From Bacteroidales bacterium (GTDB lineage: Bacteria > Bacteroidota > Bacteroidia > Bacteroidales > Marinilabiliaceae), in NCBI GenBank assembly GCA_022361295.1, contig JAKSBD010000372.1:1-46897 (forward strand): a stretch of DNA of 46,897 nt, read 5' to 3'. A model generated the notes under the pieces. It was not told the origin of the DNA, did not search any database, and saw nothing but the letters and a program-made list of their open reading frames with translations. Below are positions 26,257 to 34,898 of the stretch, in pieces. Each line of letters begins with the position of its first letter. Position 1 is the stretch's first letter. A program made the translations under genes and the position numbers.

Positions 26257-27894
26257 ATGATTGTAGAGGGAAATATTGTTGATGTATTTAGTCGGTCTAT
26301 TTATCCAGGTAAAATTATAATTGAGGATGGAAAGATAAAAACTATTGAAAAGACAAATTTATTTTATTCTAACTATATTCTTCCTGGTTTAATAGATAGT
26401 CATGTTCATATCGAGAGTAGCATGTTGGTGCCATCTCGATTTGCAGAATTAGTTGTTCCACGTGGAACGGTAGCTGTTGTTTCAGATCCACACGAAATTG
26501 CAAATGTACTCGGAGTAGAGGGGGTTGAGTATATGGTAAAGGACGGAGATCAAGTTCCACTAAAGTGTTTTTTTGGTGTACCTTCTTGTGTGCCTGCAAC
26601 TGATTTTGAAAGTTCGGGAAGTCGTTTAGATAGTGAAGATGTAGATTATCTACTTCAGAAAGGGGCGCCTTTTTTAGCTGAAATGATGAATTTTCCAGGA
26701 GTTATTTATAATGATAAAGAGGTTTGGAATAAATTAAATTTAGCAAAAAAATATAATGTTCCAATAGATGGACATGCTCCTGGACTTAAAGGTGATGATT
26801 TGGTTAAATATTCTCAGGGAGGAATAACTACCGATCATGAATCTTTTACAATAAATGAGGCTTTGGAGAAGATTAATTTGGGTATTAAAACTCAGATTAG
26901 AGAAGGTAGTGCAGCCAGAAATTTTGAGGCTTTACATGAATTAATTGTAAAGAAACCTTATGATACTATGCTTTGTACAGACGATAGTCATCCTGATTTG
27001 ATAATTGAAAAAGGGCATATAGATCGTTTAATTCGTCTTGGATTAAGTAAAGGATATACGATTTTTGACATGTATCAAACAGCAGTAATTAATCCGGTAA
27101 AGCATTATAAATTACCAGTAGGGTTGTTGCAAGAAGGTGATGTTGCCGATTTTATTATTGTAGATTCATTAGAAACTTTCAATGTTTTGGCGACTTATAT
27201 TGATGGAAAGAAGGTGGCAGAGGCAGGAAAAGTGTTGTTTAATATTCCTAAAACAAACGTTATTAATAAGTTTAACTGCTCATCTTTAGTGATAAATGAC
27301 CTGAATATATCAGCACCATTTAAAAATACCAAGGTAAAAGTAATGCTTGCTGAGGACGGTGAATTATTAACAGACGAATATATTTGGGAGACAAATAGTC
27401 TTGAAGGAGATAGTTTACAATCAAATATCGAAGAAGATATTCTTAAAATTGTAGTAGTTAACCGTTATTCACCTGCTAAACCTGTTGTTGGTTTTATTAA
27501 AAATTTCGGATTAAAACAAGGCGCATTGGCTAGTTCTGTGGCTCACGATAGTCATAATATAGTCGCTATTGGGTGTGATGATGACTCATTATTAGATGCT
27601 ATAAATGGTATTATAGACTCTAAAGGTGGTATAATTGCAAGTAATTCTGAACAGAAATTATTACTTAAATTGCCTGTTGCAGGGTTGATGAGTACAGAAC
27701 CCGGTGATGAAATTGCACAAAAATATAGTGAGATAAACTCGTTTGTTAAAGAAATGGGGTGTAGTATGAAAGCACCATTTATGACTTTAGCTTTTATGTC
27801 ATTGTTAGTTATTCCATCGTTAAAAATAGGAGATAAGGGGCTTTTTGATGTGAATAAATTCACCTTTACCAGTTTGTTTATTGATGAAAAATAA
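26257..27894 (+). CDS. ade: Adenine deaminase
   Basis: Amidohydrolase that converts adenine to hypoxanthine and ammonia for purine salvage. 545 aa. Metal-binding HxH in LPGLIDSHVHIESSM near residue 48, VSDPHEIANVLGVEG near 79, the GHAPGLKGDDL segment near 174, and LCTDDSHPDLI near 243 with the catalytic Asp match the Ade family; the C-terminal part (SSVAHDSHNIVAIGCDD) is the conserved second domain. The third parS-like palindrome lies inside codons for VPRGT, a conserved stretch of the enzyme. Overlaps uvrC by about 11 bases. Confidence 0.94.
   Translation: MIVEGNIVDVFSRSIYPGKIIIEDGKIKTIEKTNLFYSNYILPGLIDSHVHIESSMLVPSRFAELVVPRGTVAVVSDPHEIANVLGVEGVEYMVKDGDQVPLKCFFGVPSCVPATDFESSGSRLDSEDVDYLLQKGAPFLAEMMNFPGVIYNDKEVWNKLNLAKKYNVPIDGHAPGLKGDDLVKYSQGGITTDHESFTINEALEKINLGIKTQIREGSAARNFEALHELIVKKPYDTMLCTDDSHPDLIIEKGHIDRLIRLGLSKGYTIFDMYQTAVINPVKHYKLPVGLLQEGDVADFIIVDSLETFNVLATYIDGKKVAEAGKVLFNIPKTNVINKFNCSSLVINDLNISAPFKNTKVKVMLAEDGELLTDEYIWETNSLEGDSLQSNIEEDILKIVVVNRYSPAKPVVGFIKNFGLKQGALASSVAHDSHNIVAIGCDDDSLLDAINGIIDSKGGIIASNSEQKLLLKLPVAGLMSTEPGDEIAQKYSEINSFVKEMGCSMKAPFMTLAFMSLLVIPSLKIGDKGLFDVNKFTFTSLFIDEK
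26454..26469. other. parS-like ParB binding site 3 (inside ade)
   Basis: TGTTCCACGTGGAACG, containing the perfect 14-bp palindrome GTTCCACGTGGAAC. Two mismatches from the parS consensus (positions 12 and 16). Lies about 220 bases from site 2 and inside the ade coding region. Confidence 0.65.
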
Positions 27895-29701
27895 TCTTTC
27901 TGAAAGAGAAAAAAGATTGAAATTATTAGTTCAGTCATTACCATCTTCGCCTGGTGTTTACCAGTATTTTAACGAAGATGGTATTATTATATATATAGGT
28001 AAAGCCAAAAATTTAAAAAAAAGAGTATCATCGTATTTCTCAAAACAGCATAATGATGGGAAAACGCGTATTCTTGTTCGTAAAATTTTTGACATCAAAC
28101 ATATCGTTGTTGATACAGAGGAGGATGCTTTGCTGCTCGAAAATAACCTGATTAAAAAGTATCAACCACGTTATAATATTCTTTTAAAGGATGATAAATC
28201 CTTTCCTTATATAGTTATAAAAAACGAGCGCTATCCACGGGTTTTTCAAACACGAAATTTTATACGAGATGGGAGTGTCTATTTTGGTCCTTATACTTCT
28301 GTTGGGATGGTACGTACTTTAATCGAGTTGTTTCGACAGATATATCCCATAAGAACATGTAAGCATAATTTGAGTCAGGAAAATGTTTCAGAAGGTAAAT
28401 TCCGTGAATGTTTAGAGTTTCATATTGGTAAATGTAAGGCCCCTTGTGTTGGTAAATATGAAGAGGAAAATTACAAGGAAAACATTCAAGCCATTAAAGA
28501 TATACTGCAGGGAAATATTTCTACAGTGCTTAGGTATATGCACAATGTAATGATGAAATATGCTGCAGATTTAGAGTTCGAAAAAGCTGAAGAGATTAAG
28601 AATAAGATAGAATTGCTAAAAGGTTATCAATCAAAATCAACTGTTGTTAATCCTAAAATAACCAATATTGATGTGTTTAGTATTATAGATGATGATAAAG
28701 CTGGCTATGTAAATTTTATCAGAGTAGTTAATGGAGCTATTATTCAGTCGCACACTATGGAGTTCCGTAAACGTCTGGATGAGAGTCAAAGTGAGATTTT
28801 ATTATTGGCGATTACTGAAATTCAAACTCGTTTAAAACTGCTGGCGAGAGAAGTTTTAGTGCCATTTAAATTAGATGTTGAATTTGAAAGAGTTCATTTT
28901 AGTGTACCTAAAATAGGAGATAAGAAAAAGTTAATGGATTTATCTGAACGAAATGTTAAGTACTTTCGACTAGATAAACTAAAGCAACAATCATTACATA
29001 AAAAAGAACCTAAGGAAGAACGATTAATGAAAGTAATGCAATCTGATTTGCGTCTAAAAGTACTTCCTCGTCATATTGAGTGTTTCGATAATTCAAATAT
29101 TCAGGGCACAAATCCTGTCGCTGCTTGCGTTGTTTTTAGAAATGGTAAACCGTATAAAAGGGATTATCGTCATTTCAATATTAAAACTGTTGAAGGACCA
29201 AATGATTTTGCATCGATGGAAGAAGTTGTTTACAGGCGTTATAAACGGCTTAAAGAAGAAGGGCAGGGCTTACCTCAATTAGTTGTTATTGATGGTGGAA
29301 AAGGTCAGCTGGGAGCCGCAGTGAAAATATTAAGAGATTTAGATTTAACAGATCAGATTTCTGTTATTGGGATAGCAAAACGTTTAGAAGAGATTTTTTA
29401 CCCTGGAGATCCTGTTCCTTTGTATCTGGATAAAAATTCAGAAACCTTAAAAATTATTCAGCATTTAAGAAATGAAGCTCACCGATTTGGAATAACTTTT
29501 CACAGGCAAAAAAGATCGATAAGTTTTATCCAATCCGAATTGAATAATATATCTGGTGTTGGTGACAAAACGATCGAGTTGCTATTTAAGAAGTTTAAGT
29601 CATTTAACAATATAAAGGCTGCTACAATTGAAAATTTGACTCTTGCTGTAGGGCGCGATAAGGCTATTAAAATATATTCATATTTTAATAAAGGTAAATA
29701 G
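27884..29701 (+). CDS. uvrC: Excinuclease ABC subunit C
   Basis: Dual-incision nuclease of nucleotide excision repair, acting with UvrA and UvrB. Start at ATG 27884 (a TTG precedes it). About 605 aa, full length. Domains: GIY-YIG nuclease at residues 20-95 (PGVYQYFNEDGIIIYIGKAKNLKKR), Cys-rich loop near 160-185 (RTCKHN, CLEFHIGKCKAPC), UVR UvrB-binding motif near 220 (LEFEKAEEIKNKIELLKGY), RNase H-like 5' nuclease from about 395 (IECFDNSNIQGTNPVAACVVF, VIDGGKGQLGAA) and the C-terminal helix-hairpin-helix (ISGVGDKTIELLFKKF). Overlaps ade by 11 bases. Confidence 0.96.
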   Translation: MKNNLSEREKRLKLLVQSLPSSPGVYQYFNEDGIIIYIGKAKNLKKRVSSYFSKQHNDGKTRILVRKIFDIKHIVVDTEEDALLLENNLIKKYQPRYNILLKDDKSFPYIVIKNERYPRVFQTRNFIRDGSVYFGPYTSVGMVRTLIELFRQIYPIRTCKHNLSQENVSEGKFRECLEFHIGKCKAPCVGKYEEENYKENIQAIKDILQGNISTVLRYMHNVMMKYAADLEFEKAEEIKNKIELLKGYQSKSTVVNPKITNIDVFSIIDDDKAGYVNFIRVVNGAIIQSHTMEFRKRLDESQSEILLLAITEIQTRLKLLAREVLVPFKLDVEFERVHFSVPKIGDKKKLMDLSERNVKYFRLDKLKQQSLHKKEPKEERLMKVMQSDLRLKVLPRHIECFDNSNIQGTNPVAACVVFRNGKPYKRDYRHFNIKTVEGPNDFASMEEVVYRRYKRLKEEGQGLPQLVVIDGGKGQLGAAVKILRDLDLTDQISVIGIAKRLEEIFYPGDPVPLYLDKNSETLKIIQHLRNEAHRFGITFHRQKRSISFIQSELNNISGVGDKTIELLFKKFKSFNNIKAATIENLTLAVGRDKAIKIYSYFNKGK

Positions 29702-29707
29702 CTTTAA

Positions 29708-29748
29708 ATATCAGATAATGAGGCTATAACGAGTGTGATATATTTTTT
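29708..29748 (+). terminator. Weak hairpin after uvrC
   Basis: ATATCA pairs with TGATAT across a 22-base loop, followed by six T residues. It sits between the convergent uvrC and lplA genes. Short stem and long loop make this tentative. Confidence 0.3.
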
Positions 29749-29762
29749 ATGTAAATAATCAT

Positions 29763-30749
29763 CTAGCTAAAAAAACCATCAACTAGTTCAGAAATAATAT
29801 AAGGAGGTAATTTTACTTTATTAACTGTACATAATAAATTATTTATTATTTCTTTATCATGCTGTACTTCCAAAATTAAATTTGACACTTCCGCTATTAA
29901 TTTTGCCATCGATTGATCAGAAGATTTTAAACTACATTCAGTAATTAGTCCCTTTTCGACTTTTATACGACTTATAATTCTCACACCGTTTTTAAGCTTA
30001 TAGCGCTTCTTTAATTCAAAGTTAGGACTGTATCCATAGTTCCATTCCCAGGTATTGTATTTATCCTTAGAAATGGCATTAATTTGCTCTTTTTCTTCAT
30101 TTGTAAGTAAGACCTCGGTAGAGTTGGTATAATAGCTTAAGAGTGCTTTAAATATATATTTAACGAAACTTGTGTAATCGTATGAAGAATCCAGGTAGTT
30201 TGAAATGTTAGCCACTTCACTTCTTACCGATTTAACAGCTTTGTCTTTTATTATTAAAGGGTTGTTTTTGAGTGAATTATTTAAAATACTTAAATCAGAA
30301 TTAAAAAGTAATGTACCATGGTGCATTACACGATTTTTATAAACGTGAGAAGCGTTACCAGATATCTTTTTGCCTTCAATCTGGATATCGTGCCTCTTCC
30401 CAAATGTTGCATTAATACCCAATGATCTAAGTGCAAGGAGTATAGGTTCTGAATATTTTGCAAAATTCACTAAGTCACCTTTCTTCCCAGTTTGTATAAA
30501 GCAAAAATTTAAGTTGTAATTATCGTGGTATACAGTTCCACCGCCCGATAATCTTCTAAACACCGGTATTTTATTATCGTTCACATATCGGTAATTAATT
30601 TCTGATAAGGTATTTTGGTGTTTACCTACTATTATAGAAGGTGAATTAGTGTATAAAAAAAAGACATCATTATTTGAGTGTCTTAATAGGTATTCTTCGG
30701 TAGCAAGATTAAAAGCAGGGTTGGTTGTGGTGCTTAATAGTCCGTTCAT
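29763..30749 (-). CDS. lplA: Lipoate-protein ligase
   Basis: Attaches lipoate to the E2 and GcvH lipoyl domains by ATP-dependent activation, allowing use of external or salvaged lipoate. 328 aa. LplA motifs: NPAFNLATEEYLLRH at residue 10, IIVGKHQNTLSEINYRYV near 40, FRRLSGGGTVYHDNYNLNFCF near 68, and ISGNASHVYKNRVMHHGTLLFNSDL near 130 with the conserved Lys before ISGNA. The C-terminal accessory domain covers about 240-328 (WEWNYGYSPNFE and after). Divergent from dtd; no lipA or lipB in the window. Confidence 0.93.
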   Translation of the reverse strand: MNGLLSTTTNPAFNLATEEYLLRHSNNDVFFLYTNSPSIIVGKHQNTLSEINYRYVNDNKIPVFRRLSGGGTVYHDNYNLNFCFIQTGKKGDLVNFAKYSEPILLALRSLGINATFGKRHDIQIEGKKISGNASHVYKNRVMHHGTLLFNSDLSILNNSLKNNPLIIKDKAVKSVRSEVANISNYLDSSYDYTSFVKYIFKALLSYYTNSTEVLLTNEEKEQINAISKDKYNTWEWNYGYSPNFELKKRYKLKNGVRIISRIKVEKGLITECSLKSSDQSMAKLIAEVSNLILEVQHDKEIINNLLCTVNKVKLPPYIISELVDGFFS

Positions 30750-30896
30750 TTTTATTCAGTGGTTTTGTAATCTCTTATTAACCTTCAATCTAATGATTTT
30801 GTTTAAGAAAATAGATAGACCAAATGGTCGGTTTTTAAATATTTAATGTGAACTATCGAAAGATATATTGTATTTTCGGTTTCTAAAATTCATTAT

Positions 30897-31349
30897 ATGC
30901 GTTTGGTAATTCAAAGAGTTAGTGAAGCTTCCGTTTCAATTGCCGGTCAGGTTAAATCGTCTATTGAACAAGGCTTAATGATATTGGTTGGAATTGAGTC
31001 TGAGGATTCTTCAGATGATATTGACTGGTTGGTTAAAAAGGCCGTTAACCTGCGTATTTTTGATGATGAAGATGGTGTTATGAATAAGTCTGTACTGGAT
31101 GTTAATGGTGGTTTATTGGTTATTAGTCAGTTTACACTTCAGGCACGTACAAAGAAGGGAAACCGACCATCGTATATAAATGCAGCAGGACCTGATATTG
31201 CGATTCCTTTGTATGAGGAATTTGTTCAAAAGCTGGAAATTGATAGTGGTATTAAGGTAGGTACAGGTGAGTTTGGTGCCAATATGCAGGTGCAACTGAT
31301 TAATGATGGACCAGTAACAATTATTATTGATTCAAAAAGAAAAGAATAA
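30897..31349 (+). CDS. dtd: D-aminoacyl-tRNA deacylase
   Basis: Hydrolyses D-aminoacyl-tRNAs (and mischarged Gly-tRNA(Ala)), protecting translation. 150 aa. Starts MRLVIQRVSEASVSI and carries LLVISQFTLQARTKKGNRPSYINAAGP near residue 77 with the SQFTL and cross-subunit Gly-cisPro region, plus the C-terminal NDGPVTIIID. A possible promoter (TATTTTCG at 30871, TGTG 20 bases upstream) precedes it. The next gene starts on the last base of the stop. Confidence 0.95.
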   Translation: MRLVIQRVSEASVSIAGQVKSSIEQGLMILVGIESEDSSDDIDWLVKKAVNLRIFDDEDGVMNKSVLDVNGGLLVISQFTLQARTKKGNRPSYINAAGPDIAIPLYEEFVQKLEIDSGIKVGTGEFGANMQVQLINDGPVTIIIDSKRKE

Positions 31350-31675
31350 TGGAATTATCTGAAGCTCAAAAGCAGGTTGATGAATGGATTAAGACCTTTG
31401 GAGTTCGCTACTTTAGCGAGTTGACCAATATGGCAATACTAACTGAAGAGGTAGGTGAATTGGCCAGTATAATTGCACGAAAATATGGTGATCAATCTTT
31501 TAAAAAATCGGACTTAGAAGCTAATATGGCTGATGAAATGGCTGATATATTATGGGTTTTGATTTGCCTTGCTAACCAAACTGGGGTTAATCTTGAAGAA
31601 GCTTTCGTAAAAAATATGGCCAAAAAAACAGAGCGAGATAATAAAAGGCATTTAAATAACGATAAACTTAAATAA
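31349..31675 (+). CDS. MazG-like nucleotide pyrophosphohydrolase
   Basis: 108-aa all-alpha NTP pyrophosphatase. The metal-binding signature is EEVGELASIIARKYG near residue 33 and MADEMADILWVLICLANQTGV near 62 (E-x-x-E and E-x-x-D pairs). Such small proteins hydrolyse non-standard or excess nucleoside triphosphates. TAATG overlap with dtd suggests coupled translation. Exact substrate unknown. Confidence 0.9.
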   Translation: MELSEAQKQVDEWIKTFGVRYFSELTNMAILTEEVGELASIIARKYGDQSFKKSDLEANMADEMADILWVLICLANQTGVNLEEAFVKNMAKKTERDNKRHLNNDKLK

Positions 31676-31723
31676 CGATAACCAGCTGATGGCGAATAGC
31701 TAACAGCTTTAAGCTTTTACAAT

Positions 31724-32614
31724 ATGGAAGGATTATTGGATAAGTTCAAATTTACGATTTCAGATGAGCAAATTGCCCAGGGTATAGAGAGTGCGAAGCT
31801 GGAAGCAAATGCATTACTACAAGATAAGGAAGTATTGCGACTCTTATTTAATTGTATTGATCTTACATCTTTAAACACAGAGGATTCTGCTGACGGAATT
31901 AGGGAGTTTGTGGAGAAAGTGAATGGCTTACCTGTACATTTTGATTTTGTTCCACAAGTTGCTGCCATGTGTGTATATCCTGCTTTTGCAGCGGTTTTAA
32001 AAAGTGGTTTGAAGGATAAAAATATCGGACGTGCCGTTGTTTCAGCGGGTTTTCCTTCATCTCAAACTTTTCTTGATGTGAAAAAGTTGGAAACTCAACA
32101 TGCTGTAGATTTTGGAGCGACTGAAATTGATATTGTACAGTCGGTTGGCGAATTTATTGAAGGCAACTATGAGTTTGTAGGAGAGGAGATAAAAGGTATT
32201 AAAAGTGTAATGGGTGACGCGCATCTTAAGGTTATCCTTGAGTCAGGTACTTTTGACAAACAGGAAGATGTATGGTTTTCTGGTATTATAGCTATGGAAT
32301 ATGGCGCAGACTTCATTAAAACATCTACAGGTAAACAGCAACCGGCAGCAACTTTTGAAGCGGCTTATACCATGCTTTCGGCCATTAAAATGTTTCATAA
32401 AGAAACAGGAAAGAAAATTGGATTTAATCCTGCGGGTGGAATATCTACAGCCAAGGATGCTTTGATATACTACTGCCTGGTTAAGCAAATTTGTGGGGAA
32501 GAATGGTTGAATAACAAATTATTCAGAATAGGAGCCAGCCGTCTTGCAAATAACTTGCTGAGTGATGTTTTTGAACTGGAAAATGGCTATAGAAAAGAAA
32601 TAAAGTACTTCTAA
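31724..32614 (+). CDS. deoC: Deoxyribose-phosphate aldolase
   Basis: Class I aldolase that splits 2-deoxyribose-5-phosphate into acetaldehyde and glyceraldehyde-3-phosphate in deoxynucleoside breakdown. 296 aa, longer at the N-terminus than E. coli DeoC. The acid/base Asp is in FGATEIDIVQSV near residue 131 and the Schiff-base Lys in ADFIKTSTGKQQPAAT near 192. The second catalytic Lys (Lys201 in E. coli, in GFKPAGG) is Asn here: KIGFNPAGGIS, codon AAT. The rest of the family pattern is intact (YYCLVKQICGEEWL, FRIGASRLANNLL). The change could lower activity, reflect a lineage variant or be a sequence error. Confidence 0.93.
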   Translation: MEGLLDKFKFTISDEQIAQGIESAKLEANALLQDKEVLRLLFNCIDLTSLNTEDSADGIREFVEKVNGLPVHFDFVPQVAAMCVYPAFAAVLKSGLKDKNIGRAVVSAGFPSSQTFLDVKKLETQHAVDFGATEIDIVQSVGEFIEGNYEFVGEEIKGIKSVMGDAHLKVILESGTFDKQEDVWFSGIIAMEYGADFIKTSTGKQQPAATFEAAYTMLSAIKMFHKETGKKIGFNPAGGISTAKDALIYYCLVKQICGEEWLNNKLFRIGASRLANNLLSDVFELENGYRKEIKYF

Positions 32615-32635
32615 TCAGAAGCCAGATTTATAAAA

Positions 32636-32684
32636 AAACGCTTCTTATTTCCTTTGATAGTGAGATAAGAAGCGTTTCTTTTTT
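32636..32684. terminator. Bidirectional terminator between deoC and polyprenyl synthase
   Basis: AAACGCTTCTTAT (32636-32648) pairs with ATAAGAAGCGTTT (32665-32677), a perfect 13-bp stem with a 16-base loop, T-rich tail CTTTTTT on the plus strand and an A-run on the other side. Serves two convergent genes. Confidence 0.9.
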
Positions 32685-32697
32685 ATATAGTAGGATA

Positions 32698-33672
32698 TTA
32701 CTTTTTACGCTTGAGCGTGTAATCAACCATTGTTAACAAGGCTGTTTTAGCATCAGAATCTTCATAATTATTTAAGGTATCTTTTGCTCTTTGCGCATAT
32801 GCTTCCATTTGCTCATTGGCGTATTCGATACCACCGTTGGCCTTAACAAAGGCTATTATTTCCTGAACTTTCTTTTCATTTTTATGATGGCGGCGAATCA
32901 TTCGAAGTATGCGACGTTGTTCGATCTTATCTACATTATTAAGCGCATAAATCAATGGTAATGTTAATTTCTTCTCTTTTATATCATTACCAGTAGGCTT
33001 TCCAATTAAACCATTTTGCTCATAGTCAAATAAGTCGTCACGAATTTGAAATGCAATACCAAGGTTTTCTCCAAAATCGGCCATACTCTGAAATTTATCG
33101 CCGTTAGCGCCTACCGACAGGGCACCTGCTTTAGTGCAAGCGGCAATTAGAGTCGCAGTTTTCTTTCTGATAATTTCGTAATAAACCTCTTCTGTAATAT
33201 CCAGTTTGCGCGATTTTTCAATTTGAAGCAATTCGCCTTCGCTCATTTCTGTAACAGCTTCTGAAACTACTTTTAATACACCAATTTGGTCTGTTTTTAA
33301 TGATAAGCTTAATCCTTTCGATAGAAAGAAATCACCTACTAAGACCGCAATTTTTGATTTCCACAGGGCGTTAATGCTAAAAAAACCGCGTCTTTGATAG
33401 GTTTCATCCACTACATCATCATGAATAAGAGTTGCGGTGTGTAATAGTTCTATAAGTGTAGCTGAAATATAACTGGCTTCTGATATTTCTCCATTTAATT
33501 TTGCTGTTAAAAAAACCAGCATTGGACGCATCTGTTTCCCTTTACGGCGCAGAACGTAATTTGTAATAATATCAAGAAGAGGAATCTTAGACTTTAATTG
33601 CTCCTTAAAAAAAGGCTCAAACTGCTTCATTTCCTCCTTTATAGGAGCCTTTATAATTGATGTATCTGACAT
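32698..33672 (-). CDS. Polyprenyl diphosphate synthase
   Basis: All-trans polyprenyl diphosphate synthase, probably making the long side chain of menaquinone from IPP. 324 aa. First Asp-rich motif LIHDDVVDETYQRRG near residue 92, second FQIRDDLFDYEQNGLIGKPTGNDIKEKKLTLPL near 210. The KGKQMRP IPP-binding motif is near 43. Chain length is set by the region before the first Asp motif and cannot be called confidently; the IspB-like octaprenyl group is most similar by eye. Confidence 0.93.
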   Translation of the reverse strand: MSDTSIIKAPIKEEMKQFEPFFKEQLKSKIPLLDIITNYVLRRKGKQMRPMLVFLTAKLNGEISEASYISATLIELLHTATLIHDDVVDETYQRRGFFSINALWKSKIAVLVGDFFLSKGLSLSLKTDQIGVLKVVSEAVTEMSEGELLQIEKSRKLDITEEVYYEIIRKKTATLIAACTKAGALSVGANGDKFQSMADFGENLGIAFQIRDDLFDYEQNGLIGKPTGNDIKEKKLTLPLIYALNNVDKIEQRRILRMIRRHHKNEKKVQEIIAFVKANGGIEYANEQMEAYAQRAKDTLNNYEDSDAKTALLTMVDYTLKRKK

Positions 33673-33851
33673 ATAAGCTTTGTTCTAATACCAATCATTT
33701 TCGATGGATGCCAAATTTAATTATTATTCAGGATTTTTATCCATCATATTGATATTATCTAAATATTTAAATATTTTTGCCCGTTCGTAATACTAATATA
33801 ACAAGATAGTTATATATTTGTATTTATAAGTATTTTATTTAGATAAGCTCA

Positions 33852-34157
33852 ATGATGAAGATTAAAGATTTAGATACGGAGATGCTGGACAGGGCAGCAG
33901 GAATGCTTAAAGCAATTGCTCACCCAATGCGTATCGCTATTTTAAGCCATTTGGAAGATGGTAGTAAATTGACTGTCACTGAAATTCATAAATTGCTGAA
34001 AATTGAACAATCAACCACATCTCATCATTTAGGAATTTTAAAGGATAAGGGAGTATTAGCCAGTGAACGTCAAGGGAAGAATACTTTTTATTACCTTAAA
34101 CACAATAGTTTACGCAATATTGTTGATTGCGTAAGTAAGTGTACAATAGTAAAGTAA
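33852..34157 (+). CDS. ArsR-family winged-helix regulator
   Basis: 101-aa ArsR/SmtB-type repressor. The helix-turn-helix runs over residues 15-85 (AIAHPMRIAILSHLEDGSKLTVTEIHKLLKIEQSTTSHHLGILKDKGVLASERQGKNTFYYL, here summarised from shorter landmarks STTSHHLGILK and RQGKNTFYYL). No Cys pair of the classical ArsR metal site is in helix 3; only one Cys pair lies near the C-terminus (DCVSKC). A perfect -7 box TATATTTG is at 33813-33820 without a clear -33. No obvious target gene is adjacent except queD, 53 bases downstream. Confidence 0.88.
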   Translation: MMKIKDLDTEMLDRAAGMLKAIAHPMRIAILSHLEDGSKLTVTEIHKLLKIEQSTTSHHLGILKDKGVLASERQGKNTFYYLKHNSLRNIVDCVSKCTIVK

Positions 34158-34216
34158 CAAAGTAAGAAGTTGATGATATTAAGGCTGATTTATTCAGTCT
34201 TTTTTTTTAAGTGAAG

Positions 34217-34666
34217 ATGGCAAAGATACGATTGACAAAGGAGTTTAGATTTGAGATGGCGCATGCCTTATGGAACTACGATGGTTTATGTAAGAACCTG
34301 CATGGACATTCATACATTTTGAATGTTACGGTAATAGGCGAGCCTATTGCAGATGAAGGTAATCCAAAGTTAGGCATGGTAATGGATTTTGGTGACTTAA
34401 AGCAAATTGTCAATGAAGAAATAGTAGATAAGCTTGATCATGCAGTTGTACTCAGTAAAAACGCCCCTTCGGAGCAGTTACTGGCATTACCTCAAATGGG
34501 AGAACGTCATGAAATAGTGGATTATCAGCCTACATGTGAGAACATGCTGATTGATTTTGCTGAACGAATCCGAAAGCGTTTACCTGACAATATTCAACTA
34601 TTCAGTTTAAAACTAAATGAAACAGCCACCAGTTATGCCGAATGGTATGCCACTGATAATGAATAA
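34217..34666 (+). CDS. queD: 6-carboxytetrahydropterin synthase QueD
   Basis: Converts dihydroneopterin triphosphate to 6-carboxytetrahydropterin in queuosine precursor (preQ0) synthesis. Start at ATG 34217 (a GTG two codons earlier is tracked). 149 aa. Zinc His residues in EMAHAL and NLHGHSY, catalytic Cys in YDGLCKN, plus MDFGDLKQIVN, LDHAVVL, ENMLIDFAERI and LNETATSYAEW. Other que genes are not in the window. Confidence 0.93.
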   Translation: MAKIRLTKEFRFEMAHALWNYDGLCKNLHGHSYILNVTVIGEPIADEGNPKLGMVMDFGDLKQIVNEEIVDKLDHAVVLSKNAPSEQLLALPQMGERHEIVDYQPTCENMLIDFAERIRKRLPDNIQLFSLKLNETATSYAEWYATDNE

Positions 34667-34706
34667 GAAGAGCTGATAGCAATATTTATATTGCCATAAG
34701 ATTTAC

Positions 34707-34761
34707 CCGCAAATCCACAAAGAACACAGGAATATTACTGATGTTCTTTGTGGATTTGTGG
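34707..34761. repeat. 20-bp near-perfect inverted repeat between queD and polA
   Basis: CCGCAAATCCACAAAGAACA (34707-34726) and TGTTCTTTGTGGATTTGTGG (34742-34761) are complementary except for one G-T wobble, with a 15-base spacer. No T-run follows directly on either strand, so it is not a clean terminator; it could be a dispersed palindromic repeat or a stable RNA hairpin at the end of the queD transcript. Confidence 0.7.
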
Positions 34762-34898
34762 TTTAGACATAGGCATTACGAGAGGTAATTAAATCATGCC
34801 TGCCATGTATTGTTTGCTGTGGGCAGTAAATTAGCTATCCGTGATCAGGTAACAGCCGGAAGCTTTTTTTATCTTTAGCAAAAAAACACAACATAGCT

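Noticed and set aside
27552-27944. 130-aa minus-strand ORF opposite ade and uvrC
   Set aside because: Antisense to two overlapping genes with clear family motifs; no signals of its own.
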